Source of the DNA: Lactuca virosa
Lineage: Eukaryota; Streptophyta; Magnoliopsida; Asterales; Asteraceae
Direction of reading: 5' to 3'
Assembly: GCA_928212115.1 (NCBI GenBank)
Contig: CAKMRJ010005523.1
Location: 252,450,226-252,514,225, forward strand
DNA: 64,000 nucleotides
Below the pieces are notes generated by a model. That model saw only the letters and a program-made list of their open reading frames with translations, did no database searches and was not told where the DNA came from. Within the stretch, counting starts at the first letter, position 1; each line of letters opens with the position of its first letter. Below, in pieces: positions 20,231 to 30,503 of this stretch. Both the position numbers and the translations under genes were made by a program.

Positions 20231-22334
20231 AAGGGAAATGGACTTAATAAGGTAATTAACTTTTCAATTTGTTCACATCTGGGTAACTATTTTTTTTTTG
20301 TACATATCTAGGTAACAGACTTTTTGGAAGTGTTCAAATATGACCATTATGATTGGCTGTAGCAGGTTACATCCTGTCATATCCGATCATAATGGTCAAT
20401 ATGTGAACACTTCCAAAAAGTTCGTTACCTAGATGTGTATAAAAAAAATAGTTACCCATATGTGAACAAACCGTAAAAGTAAAAGTAAATTACATGAATG
20501 GTCCTTGTAGTTTGGGTAATTTGTGCGGTTGGTCCCTAACCTTATTATTTTTTTTTTTTTAACTTGGATGATCCCTACTAGGCCTGTCGAAAAAACCTGA
20601 AACCCGTTCTACCCACCCGACCCGTTCCGAATTCGGGTAGAATGGGTCGGGTAGAACGGGTAACGAGTATGAACATTCGGGTAATAGGTTAACCCGATAA
20701 TAATATAGGTCGGGTTTTAGGTATGAATATTTATTTTCGGGTATACCCGAATTCGTTTTTTAAATAATACCAAATATACAATGCAGTCACGTACGCACAC
20801 TTCAAATAAAACAAAACCCTTCGTTTCCTTCTTATGAACGACGGCTCGACAGTCGACGCAAACTTGCAAAGGGAATACGACGCTGAAGCTGAAGTCCTGA
20901 ATCGTCATCACAATTCTCAGTTTCTCAATATCGCACGGAACGGAATTAAAAAAGTACATAACATATTAGAATGATTTGTATTGTTATTATATATGTACTT
21001 GTTAATTCTAGAGTATTTTCGTACCCAATTATTTATTAAACCAACCAACATGTAAAAATAAAAAAATAAATAAAAAAAATTATCAATAAGTGTCATTTAA
21101 AAAAATTTCGGGTATACCCGATAATTACCCGACCCGACCTCAAACCCGAATACCCGAAAAACCGAAAAACCGAATTACAATATAGGTCGGGTATCGGGTA
21201 TTATTTTCTTAAGGAAATACCCGTTCTACCCGACCCTTTCTACCCGAAAATTTTACCCGTTCGACACCCCTAATCCTTACTGTTTATTTTTGTTGTGCGT
21301 TTGGTCCATGTCTTACCTCAAAACAATATTGTACCTTTTTTTAATTTATTTTTTAATTAATTTTCTTATTGGCGTATTTATTTTTTATATATTTTAAAAA
21401 ATTAATAGACCCCAAATATTTGCATCTCCTCACCTTAAAGCCGAAACCACATTCGAGAAATTTAAGCTCGGTCCCACCAGTTACCATCCTGTTTCTCATC
21501 CTCCTCAACTTCTCTTTCATTTCCATTTTTAATGACATCACCATCTTCATTATCCCTTCTTTTTTTTCTGTCCTTCAACTCTGGCGAACCAACTCCACAA
21601 CCCACTGTCTCTTCATTGCATTTTCCACCACCACAACCCAATCACCACTATGGTGGAAAATTCAATGAAGAGACATTGGGTTGTGGAGTTGGTTCGCCGG
21701 AGTTGAATGACAGAAAAAAGAAGGGATAGTGAAGATGGTGATGTCATTAAATATGGAAATGAAAGAGAAGTTGAGGAGGATGAGAAATGGGATGGTGACT
21801 GGTGGGACGGAGCTTAAATTTCTTGAATGTGGTTTCAGGTTTAAGGTGAGGAGATACAAATATGTGGGGTCTATTAATTTTTTAAAATATATAAAAAATA
21901 AATACATCAATAAGAAAATTAATTAATAAATAAATTAAAAAAGGGCACAATAATCTTTTGAGGTAAGACAATGACCAAACGCACAACAAAAATAAACAGT
22001 AGGGATCATTCAAGTTAAAAAATAACGTTAGGAACCAACCGCACAAATTACCCAAACTACAGGGACCATTCATGTAATTTACTTTTACCTTTACGATTTG
22101 TTCACATCTGGTAACTATCTTTTTTTGTACACATCTAGGTAACAAACTTTTTGAACGTGTTCACATATGACTATTATGACCGGTTATGACCGGATGTAAC
22201 CTGCTACAGCCGGTCATAATGGTCGTATGTGAACACTTTCTAAAAAGTTCGTTACCTAGATGTGTACAAAAAAAAGACAGTTGTCCAGATGTGAACAAAC
22301 TGAAAAATTAATTACCTTATTAAGTCCATTTCCC
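20231..22334. mobile_element. Large foldback (palindromic) element, arms about 700 bp, centre near 21655
   Basis: The two ends read gggaaatggacttaataagg and, inverted, the same motif (ccttattaagtccatttccc at 22315-22334). The arms then pair inward through a 240-bp sub-hairpin on each side (20231-20470 and 22095-22334), the shared block with 'atggtcc(t/c)tgtagtttgg', and the long arms 21281-21650 and 21660-22020. They meet at a tiny loop around 'caccactatggtgg'. The left arm is longer only because a 694-bp hAT-type element sits in it. There is no transposase. The short complementary frames in the arms (21353-21926) mirror each other and are not genes. Confidence 0.85.
20571..21280. mobile_element. 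Non-autonomous hAT-type element, 694 bp, with 8-bp target duplication
   Basis: Body 20579-21272 is flanked by atccctac and atccttac (20571-20578 and 21273-21280, one mismatch). An 8-bp duplication is typical of hAT elements. Ends are TAGGCCTGTCGAA and, inverted, TAGGGGTGTCGAACGGG. Subterminal regions are packed with CGGGTA/TACCCG words in both orientations, as expected for transposase binding repeats. The interior (20717-20960) has no recognisable coding sequence. Confidence 0.85.
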
Positions 22335-22494
22335 TTGATAAAATAAATAAATATAAACAATATTTATGTTGCCTCAAAGCAAAAACCTAAGGAAGCTAAC
22401 CCCAAATACAAACCATTGATGATTTTACAACCCATTTGATGCCAAACATTAATTATATTTAAGCCATTTTGGTGATTTTGCAATACCATATGCA
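22335..22494. other. Spacer between foldback elements
   Basis: No feature seen in this short AT-rich spacer. Confidence 0.4.
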
Positions 22495-23638
22495 AAAGGA
22501 AAAAGGATAATTACTTAAAAATATAATATATTTTTCGATTTGTATACATTTGGTTACTGAGCTTTTTTTTTTCGTCCACATTTACCCCTTCAACTTGTTA
22601 AACTGTACACATTCAGTACTTATGACTGGTTACTTCAGGTTAGCCGAAAAATGACTTAATAGGGTAATATATTTCTCGTTTTGTACACATTTAGTCCTTA
22701 ATATTTTTATACACATTTAGTCCTTAATATTTTTTTGTTTTTGTACTCATTCAGTACTTATGAATGATTTCTTTAGGGTTTTTCTCACGACATCTTATGT
22801 GAGACAATCATTAATGAGGTGTTTTGGGCTGTTGATGCTTATGTCCATCGCGACCTCGACTGCTTGGTTGCATATGTCTTGTGGTTTAGCCTAAGTCTTG
22901 TGTTCTGAACGCCGTAACTTCTTCATACGATATCAGATTTTAACGATCTTTATATCTACATGTTCGTTTTTTGAGTCTACTATAACTTTCGTTAAGATTA
23001 ACCCCGTTAAAATGTAATATACTTTTACTTAAGGTTTTATAAAAAAACATCCATACATACATTCATAAAAACGTATGGATATAAAGATCGTAAGTAAAAA
23101 AATATTATTTTTTAACGGGAGTAATCTAAATGAAAGTTGTACCAAACTAAAATACGAGCACATGGATATAAAGAACACATGAATATAAAGATCGTTAAAA
23201 TCCAAGATCGTATGAAAAAGTTATGACGTTTAGAATACATGATCTAAGCAACCAAGTAGTCGAGATCGCGATGGACATAAACATCAAAAGCCTGAAACAC
23301 CTCATTAATGATTGTTCCATGTAAGATGTTGTGAAAAAAACCTAAAGAATTCATTCATAAGTACCGAATGAGTATAAAAAAACAAAAATGAATTATTTTG
23401 CAACAAAAAAATTTAAGGACTAAATGTGTACAAAAATATTAAGGCTAAATGCGTACAACAATATATTACCATATTAAGTCATTTTTACCGGCTAACTTGG
23501 AATAGTCGGTCATAAGGACTAAATGTATACAGTTTAACAAGTTGAAAATGTAAATATGGACAAAAAAAACTCAGTGACCAAATATATACTAATTGAAAAA
23601 TATATTACCTTTTTAAGTCATTAACCCAAAGGAAAAAG
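22495..23638. mobile_element. Two nested foldback elements with 10-bp flanking direct repeat
   Basis: The outer element (22505-23628) starts ggataattacttaaaaat and ends inverted as atttttaagtcattaaccc-like sequence. It is flanked on both sides by aaaggaaaaa (22495-22504 and 23629-23638). In its loop lies a second foldback (about 22645-23488) whose ends read aaaaatgacttaat and attaagtcatttt. The inner arms pair through 'acatttagtccttaa', 'cattcagtacttatgaatga' and 'cacgacatcttatgtgaga' and on inward to about 23040. No coding sequence. Confidence 0.75.
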
Positions 23639-24355
23639 CATTTATTTCCTTCTATTTCTCAATTAAATTTAAAAAAATAATAAATTGAATGTAATAAATA
23701 CAAAAAATGAATTTCTTTTTTATCCAAGGCAGGCCCATTTCATAGCTTAATAGGCCAATTCTTGCAAATAGCGAGTCACAACCAATATGATTTTACTCGG
23801 CTTAATTATTCCTTGGCCCATTTAGTGATTTCCACCTACCGTATCATATGAAAAATCAGTGTATTTTCAGAAACCTTCTATTTTTCAATTAACTTATAAA
23901 AAATAACAAATAAAATTAACATAATTTGTAGTTTTCTCACGTTCAAACATATATCAAACATTATAAAACACTACATATATCTAATATATATAGCCCATTC
24001 ACTGATTTCATAGATTCTTGAAACCAAGTTTTGTCAAAGTCGTGTTATCGGGTAGATACGAGGCTCCATATGTACATTTAGAAAGGGGTAAAGAGTAAGT
24101 CGACCATAACAAAATGATACAAAACCATGTAGGCATAAAACATAACTACACGAATGATACATAATCATACAACAAGGTATATAATGGTATCGAACTATCT
24201 AGCTATCTCGATATATAATGTAATCGTATGACATGGTGCAAAATAAAAACAACACAAAAGATATGCAGTTTCTAACAAACCAACCATCATTTCAAAGTCA
24301 AGAAAATTTAGTCCTATAACTTTAACCACCACTACTTTTAATTTTTGAACATACC
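23639..24355. other. Intergenic region downstream of the seipin gene
   Basis: AT-rich, with 'cccatttcatagcttaataggcc' resembling a word at 16735-16765. The part just below 24356 should hold the seipin 3' UTR and poly(A) signals on the minus strand; I cannot define one AATAAA with confidence. No other gene seen. Confidence 0.4.
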
Positions 24356-25613
24356 TCAGTGACAAACCGACTCCGAGTCCCCAACATCTTCGGTAGTAAC
24401 GCTCGTATCCTCATCCCTCGTTACACTCATACTTGTTGCATCCCACTCACCCAAAAGCATAGCCTTCCTCTTGCTTCTACTTTGTCTCCATCGTCTAAGC
24501 GTCTCCGAAGTCGGCCCATCTTTCCCACCCATCATCTCCTCCGCAGGAACATCCGAAACCGCCAGTCTTTCTTCCCCAGAAACCACCGTCATGGCCATGG
24601 CGGGGAACATAATCGATCTAAATACACAAACCAGAATTACAAGAAGCATAAGGTAAACATATAAAGATGTCCAGACGTAAAACGTCCATTTCCATCTTCG
24701 AACCAATTCTTTCTTCCATGGTAGCTCCGAGGTCACGATTACTTTTGCTTCGTATAGCTGCGGAAGGAAGGGTGTTCCTGCCCTAGGGATTAGAGAAAGT
24801 CTCATGGATCGTGTTCGTGAGTAGTAGTGTTCCTTGTATCTTAGAAGCTGTAGATTTACTGTTTGGACTTCGTGTGTGATCCCTAACAATAATGGAACTC
24901 CCATTAAGAATGTTTGCATCAGCCGAAGTGGTCGACTTCGAAACCGTAGCATGCACGGCCGGCTTGCGGTTGTTATGACATCTCCGGTCATCGTCAACGC
25001 CTCTGCAACTACCTAAGGATCGAAAAAAAAGGAACTAATTAGAATCTGGAATAGAAAATTTTATGGAAACAGAAGTGTTATCGATGATGGATGCCTGAAA
25101 ATTTCCGATTTCTCGATTATAATCCGATTCCGGCATCACGAAAGTCAAACGAACGTTACAGAAGTGACCAACGGGTATATTCTTCACTGCTTTACTAGGT
25201 GCATCAAACCCAAGATCCAAAATTGCATAAGGATGATCGTCTGTGTAGTCAAAGTACAAGTTCTCTTTGATGTAAACAGGTTCTTCCACCCATAAGTTAA
25301 CCAGAGCCACCCCCACAACTACCGAGACCACCATCACTGTAATTAGAACCCAGCAGACGTAAGCAGCTCCGAGAAAACCCAACAGTGCTTTTTTCAAAAG
25401 GATAATGCTTCCTTGCACAGGGCTGGATGGGGCGTCGATGGGTTCTTTGGTGGAGTCGATGCGGCGGAAGGTGGAGGCGAGGGAGAAGATAGAACGGAAA
25501 GGGGATAAGAGAGAGAGAAGACAATCGGATAGGAAGTCTGATTGTAGGGATAAGAGTTTGATGAACCAGAAGTTTGTATGGTGGTGATGGCGATGTTGCT
25601 CCGGTGGCTCCAT
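24356..25613 (-). CDS. SEIPIN: Seipin family protein (lipid droplet biogenesis), two exons
   Basis: Seipin is an ER membrane protein that forms rings at ER-lipid droplet contacts and controls droplet number and size. Exon 1 is 25613-25095 (173 codons). Exon 2 is 25012-24356 (218 codons plus stop). The joined product is 391 residues. Residues about 1-75 are an N-terminal cytosolic segment. A first membrane helix is at about 76-107 (FLGAAYVCWVLITVMVVSVV). The lumenal seipin domain carries PESDYNREIGNFQ, SRPCMLRFRSRPLRLMQTFL and GVPLLLGI. A second membrane helix is at about 281-305 (TFYVWTSLYVYLMLLVILVC). An acidic/basic C-terminal tail follows. The pattern PES-x-N-x-G-x-F and ML-x-F/Y-RS is shared with seipins generally, and length fits the shorter plant type. 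Frame and family continuity require splicing at 25094/25013. Paralogue number is not decided. Confidence 0.9.
25013..25094 (-). other. Seipin intron, 82 nt, GC-AG type
   Basis: On the minus strand exon 1 ends TTTCAG, the intron starts gcatcc, and it ends ttcgatccttag before exon 2 (gtagttgcagagg). Joining gives the seipin reading FQ-VVAEAL in frame. Without splicing the frame hits a stop at 25035. No GT donor upstream gives an in-frame join with the expected residues, so a GC donor is the simplest reading. A base error at the donor remains possible. Confidence 0.7.
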
Positions 25614-25683
25614 TAAGCTGTTCGAGAATGGTGGCGGTGGTCAATTCAACTCGATAAAGGATGGAGAAGAAAACATCGGGATG

Positions 25684-25732
25684 ATATATATGGACCGGTG
25701 GCATGATTTCTCTGTACCTATGGGACACGTGT
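25684..25732 (-). promoter_or_regulatory. Seipin core promoter: TATA box and G-box/ABRE
   Basis: On the minus strand an ATATATAT box (25684-25691) lies about 70 bp before the ATG at 25613, and ACACGTGT (25725-25732), a G-box and core ABRE, lies about 35 bp further upstream. Spacing fits a short 5' UTR of about 40 nt. ACGT-core boxes are bound by bZIP and bHLH factors; abscisic acid or seed-stage control is an inference. Confidence 0.55.
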
Positions 25733-25814
25733 TTTATTTGCTTCATTTTTATTATTTAAATAATTTTAGATTTTAACGTACAAATTTACCTTTTCTTCAC
25801 AAAAATATTAACAA

Positions 25815-26152
25815 AAAGAGAAATTAAATATTCTTCCAATTTTGTTTTTACAAATCCTATTGTCCAATTAACTGATGAAATATATTATTTTAATATATTT
25901 AAATATGACACATGTCATTATTTAATTGAGTAGAAAGATTTATAGGAACAAAAAGTAAGATGATATTTAATTTCTCTTTATTATTTTTTGTCCCTATAAA
26001 TCTTCCTACCAAATTAAATAATAACATATGTCATTTTAGTATACTTAAATATCATTAAATAAGCATTAAATGTGACACATGTCATCATTTAATAGAGTAG
26101 AAAGATTTGTAGGAACAAAAAGTAAAAAAATATTTAATTTCTCTTAACCAAA
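25815..26152. repeat. MITE-like composite repeat upstream of seipin
   Basis: Ends are inverted (gagaaattaaatatt at 25819 and aatatttaatttctc at 26131). A block with 'tgacacatgtcat', 'agaaagattt(a/g)taggaaca' and 'aaaaagtaa' occurs twice directly (25905-25975 and 26068-26140), and once inverted between them (25985-26035). This looks like two related MITEs or a partially duplicated one. Confidence 0.6.
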
Positions 26153-26239
26153 ACATGTTTCATTATAAGAAATTATAAAAAAATTAGCTAAGTTAATTTA
26201 TACAGGAAAATGACTCGAAACGAACCAATTGTTGATTTT

Positions 26240-26350
26240 GTGTGCATTTTTTTATACTTAACATACCATTTACCTTGTCGTTTGGGTTCATTATTTTTCT
26301 TTTTCTTATATTTAATATACCATTTACCTTGTCGTTTGGGTTCATCATAA
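26240..26350 (+). repeat. Tandem duplication of a roughly 60-bp segment
   Basis: The sequence 'ataccatttaccttgtcgtt' plus 'tgggttcat' occurs twice about 60 bp apart (from 26262 and from 26319). It makes a repeated peptide in one frame, which I do not take as a gene. Confidence 0.75.
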
Positions 26351-26578
26351 CCATTGCGACCAGTTATCACTTATTTTTGCCGATTTCCTCCATTCAAATT
26401 GTTTAATTACTGATGACATGTTGTATTACGTGGAATTAGAATACATTTCACCCATTTTCTCCTTAAACTAGGGTTCACTGAGAAAATTGATACACCCCAT
26501 AAGTCCAACCGAAGATTATCGTTACGAAATTGAAGACAACTGTTGAATGCGACTATTCAATTGTTATTGTGAAGAAGA

Positions 26579-27150
26579 TGCCTCCGATTCAACACCAAGT
26601 AAGTATTTGAGATTAGAGGTACATTATAAATGTTTTTTCGCACCAAAACCATGAGTGTACTTGAATGTTGTTGTTTCAATCTGTGATGTCGGTGTAGGTG
26701 CAATGGATCTTAAAGAGTTTCTTTTGTTCCTTCAAAAGTTGATTAAAGATAGTTGTGATAATGTCTATTCCTGCACTAGAAATGAATCATTGGCAGAGGG
26801 TATTAGGAGAATTGGTAATGATGTTGACTACTTTGATTCTATTGAAACTGGTTATAGTGCTGAAAATGGTCTAAGAATAAGTGTGTATATTGACCACGAA
26901 GTTGTACTTGATTGGGTTGATATGTAAGTAGTAGAAGATGATGAAGGGCATGATTCTGAGCAAGACATAAATGATGACAATGATTCATAGCTTTATGATG
27001 ATATTCCATATAAGCATGAAGAAGATGATGAGGTTCCTTCTCTTGACAAGACTGTTGGTGATGATTTTTTGCACTAGGTGCTACGTATTTCTAAGGATAC
27101 TAATGATGAGATTGAAACCATCAATGGGGATGAGAAAACCAGTGTTCCCT
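26579..27150 (+). pseudogene. MuDR-like transposase N-terminal fragment (tentative)
   Basis: A short exon ATGCCTCCGATTCAACACCAA at 26579-26599 abuts a consensus donor (gtaagtattt). An acceptor 'ggtgtag' at 26697 leads into frame 26698-26927, with DLKEFLLFLQKLIKDSCDNV, LAEGIRRIGNDVDYFDSIE and NGLRISVYIDHEVVLDWVDM. Acidic residues continue beyond the first stop to about 27140 in shifted frames. This resembles the N-terminal part of plant MuDR-like proteins as I know them, but no zinc finger or DDE core is present. The sequence is cut at 27151 by an LTR-like start. Confidence 0.4.
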
Positions 27151-27151
27151 G

Positions 27152-27616
27152 TGTCACACCCCCGGCCGGTGGCAGAAACGCCGAGTTGTGCAACTTTAGA
27201 ACGTTGGATCATAGATATTTAACATACATTGAACAATACAAAACAATATATAACATAAATATCACTTCCATTATGGATTAAATATTACATCAGAATATGT
27301 TTTGAAATACTAGAATTTCTAATACAAATGGTGCCTTAATAGTTATGCATAACCATAAACGATAACAAGCTTTTATTGGCTCCATTGATCAACCGTTGCT
27401 TCAAGGAGTGCAATATTCTATCTATTTGTTTCCTAAGAATACATGTGGCTTTGAAAACATCAACATAATGTTGATGATTTCACATGTTTGAATATTATAC
27501 TTTGAAAATACTTTTTATACATAACTCTCTTAAGTTGTATAAGTATTTTGATTTATATTGTTAGGGTACCTTTAATTTGAAAATAGTATTCTACTAATTA
27601 TAGTTACTATAGCTTT
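27152..27616 (+). repeat. LTR-like fragment starting TGTCACACCCCC
   Basis: The boundary with the MuDR-like fragment is sharp and the first bases are typical of Gypsy LTRs in this plant group. No end or partner LTR is seen before the next LTR start at 27617, so it is a fragment. No coding sequence. Confidence 0.4.
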
Positions 27617-28470
27617 TGTAACACCCGTTTTCTCAAGTACATTTCTCTGTACATTTTAAAGTTTACTTTTTTGGAAAAATTGGTCCTACGCGGGGCGTAG
27701 GCTAGTCACCTACCCATGACGTAGGTCAAGAAGTCATTGTGAGGGTTTAATGCCCTACGTAGGGCATAGACTTATCTACACAAGGTGTAGGTGTGCAGGG
27801 TTCAAACCCTAATTGTGGGGTTGTGACCCATATTTAAGGTCGTTAACTCTTTGAGACCCTCTCCATACTCAACCTCCACCCCTCTATTCATTCATCTCGA
27901 AACCCTGACCCCTTAGTGTGAACTTTGAAGCATTTGAGTGATTCTTTGGGTGTTTTGTGAAGAAGGAAGCCATTGAAGGTGTTATTGGGAGTCCATAGCT
28001 TGTAGATACAGACCTTGTTCTTCTTCAACATTCTCCAGGAGGTATATAGCTTGAACCTTTATGATTTCTTTGATAGATCTAGTTAGTTTATGGATTTTCA
28101 TGTGCTTTTGTCCCTTGATCTTGGTCCTAGTGAGTATGAGCTACTCTAGGTTTCATGTATACCATTTCTAGTAATTTTTGAGTTTGTTGAGTCATAAAAA
28201 TGGGACCTTGGTCACTCTCATCCCCCCATACATGAGTTTTTAAGCTTTAGATTGTGGGTTGGACTTAGGGCTTGGTCTTTGGCTCTTTTAAGCCAGGCAA
28301 AGGCATAAAGTTTGAGACTTTATCATTTAAGGCATTATTTAGGACTAGATATGAGAATTGGACATTTAGTCTTTAAGTATTAAGAGCTTATTATGAAGTT
28401 GGCAAAACAGTGTACCAATTGTAGTATGCGGAGCGTAATTTTTGGCTACGCAGGGCATAGTAACATAAAT
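27617..28470 (+). repeat. Gypsy-type LTR fragment with CTACGC-type palindromes and TATA box
   Basis: It begins TGTAACACCCG. Within 70-170 bp there are four imperfect palindromes built on CCTACG(N)nCGTAGG (27686-27795, including CCTACGCGGGGCGTAGG). These precede a CATATTTAAGG box at about 27830. Further copies occur at about 28428-28455. There is no second LTR, primer site or pol nearby. The right end near 28470 is approximate. Confidence 0.5.
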
Positions 28471-28965
28471 CGCTAGACTTGCCACGATCCTCGTTCCAGT
28501 TCGTGCGTGCTGGATCGGGGTACGGTTTCGTTCCGAACGCATGGGGAACGTGTCTTGGATCGATAGATTGAGCGATTTCAAAATTGACCCGACCTTAACC
28601 CAATTCGCGTTTCTTGAACATCAGAACGACGATGTAGATTGCTGAGTGATGTTTAGGATCGCCGATTGAAGCCTGGGAACGTTGACTAAAATAACCTTTG
28701 TGCGTTAGGAACGTCGACTCAGTATTTCGTAACTAAATCTCCCAATTTCCAGCAATTGATTGTGTATATCGTTTTTACAAGGGATAGTGATTCACTTCAT
28801 AAAACCATATACACGATTTCAATTCATTAATTTAAGCCACTTTTTTTGAATTTTGATATTCAGTCGGCATATTAGTCAACCAAAAAGAAAATTATATTAT
28901 AGAATCAACGACTGCATTAGAGTATTAATTGATTACACGCAATTAATTTTCTCTCGGTAAACTAG
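28471..28965. other. Stretch upstream of the hAT gene, nothing recognised
   Basis: About 500 bp that starts GC-richer than its surroundings (28480-28720) and then becomes AT-rich. No open frame or repeat boundary is supported. Confidence 0.35.
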
Positions 28966-28972
28966 CTAGGCC

Positions 28973-28982
28973 TATATATATA
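28973..28982 (+). promoter_or_regulatory. TATA box of the hAT transposase gene
   Basis: A TATATATATA run lies about 90 bp upstream of the ATG at 29068, with an A-rich leader between. Position and composition fit a plant core promoter. Confidence 0.45.
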
Positions 28983-29067
28983 CATGCATTGATTTTCTTT
29001 TTTACCACACATTCTCAATAGAAACAAAAACAATCAGAGGCAAAGTTAGTTTTCACAAGAAAAAGAA

Positions 29068-30293
29068 ATGGTATTTGGTAAACATGTGTCTGATCATAGA
29101 GAGAACATAGAGCATATTGAAGTAGATGAAGATGAAAGTAGCACTAAAGATAACACATTTGTAGATGATACTCAAGAATTTAACACTCGTGAAGTGAGGG
29201 ATGACAAGCCATTATTGCAGGAAGTAAACATTATTTCTACTGCAACAAGAAAGAATGTTGGGGGTGCAAAGAAGTGGGTTTGTAAACATTACAAACAATA
29301 GTTCACTAGTTCCTATACAAGGATACATGTACACTTTTTTCGTGCAATGTCGGGCAAGACGTTAGGAATTAGAAGGTGTCTGGTTATACTAAATGATCGT
29401 GAGAAGCTTGAAAGGCTGTTTAACAAAGTCCGAGATACTGAAAAGGTTGGTGTGTACCGTACTTCAAAGAACTCCATAATCAGTAAAAAACAATCTTCCT
29501 CTTCTTTTAAGAAACCTATTGAATATGCATTTGATGTAATGGAAAGAAGCGTTGTTGACTTGAAGATCATGAGAGGGATTTACACAAATGGAATTCCGTT
29601 TAATGTGTTATGTAATCCCCAGTTTTTGGAGATGGTTTGTGCTATCAACAAAGAATCTGCCAGTTATATGCCTCCCTCTAGCGAGAAAGTAAGGACGGTT
29701 CTACTTGATGAATGCCATAGAGATGTAGAAAAGGATTTAAATCCTATACACGATACATGGTATACACAAGGTGTTTCTTATGGGTGGGAAAACGTAAAGC
29801 ACAAGCCACTCATTAATGTCATAGCTGTTAAAAGTCGTGGGGCGATGTTCATGTATGCAGAAGATTTTTCTGATGTGGAGAAAATTGGAGTTGCAATAGC
29901 AAACTATTTTCTTGGAGCCATCGAAACAATAGGACCAAGCAATGTCCTACAAGTCGTTACAGATAATGCTACGAGTTGCATGGCTGCCGGGAAGGAAATA
30001 GAAAAGGTACACAAACACATTTTTTGGTCTCCTTGTTGTGTGCATATGTTGAATTTGATTTTCAAAGATCTTGCAAATTCATTCTATTGGTTGATGACAA
30101 CATATAAAAGAGGGAAAGTGGTTGTAAAATATTTTCTTAATCACAATCATGCTTTGATAATGTTTAGAGATAACTCGTCACTCGAGTTATTAAAGGTGGC
30201 AAATACGAGATTTGCCTCTCATTATGTATTATTGAGAAAGTTAATGGATTGTAGCGAAGCGTTGTCTACAACCATCTCCCTTAATTCTTGGAG
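29068..30293 (+). pseudogene. hAT-like transposase, 5' part (BED finger and DUF659), split by retrotransposon
   Basis: The frame starts at 29068 and meets a TAG at 29299-29301, inside the BED-type zinc finger (WVCKHYKQ-stop-FTSSYTRIHVHFF). It then continues in frame 29347-30293. The DUF659 region is clear (YGWENVKHKPLINVIAVKSR to VLQVVTDNATSCM and SPCCVHMLNLIFKDLA), followed by NTRFASHYVLLRKLMDCSE. At SLNSW the reading is cut by the LTR of Gypsy E. The missing 3' part resumes at 63591 in the same frame (RDWVKHEDANTR). The gene encoded a hAT-type DNA transposase or a relative derived from one. It is dead through the nonsense codon and the 33-kb insertion. Confidence 0.85.
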
Positions 30294-30495
30294 TGTAATG
30301 CCCCGACTCTCAGGTATTAATTTTACAGCTTTATTTTTTCATATTGGAAGGTCTACTCGACGAGTTGGATGCCCTGACTCGTCGAGTAGGAACTATCGGG
30401 GTCATGTGTTTAAATGACCAACTCGCCGAGTCGGAGACATGACTCGACGAGTTGGAGCTGGAGGATGAAACCCTAATTTCCGGGGTTTTGCACCC

Positions 30496-30503
30496 TATTT
30501 AAA
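30496..30503 (+). promoter_or_regulatory. TATA-like box of Gypsy E LTR
   Basis: CCCTATTTAAAGGG lies about 200 bp into the LTR and immediately downstream of four palindromes. The same box occurs at 61814-61821 in the 3' LTR. Transcription would start about 30 bp downstream and define the U3/R border. Confidence 0.5.

Noticed and set aside
21353..21926. Two similar 65-residue frames (21550-21353 minus and 21729-21926 plus) as a duplicated small gene
   Set aside because: They are the two arms of the large palindrome, so similarity is structural. No start context, splice signal or family supports coding.
25035..25613. A stand-alone 192-residue single-exon protein ending at 25035
   Set aside because: The C-terminal 19 residues are intron read-through. 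Splicing at 25094/25013 gives continuous seipin homology, and the downstream part has the second membrane helix.
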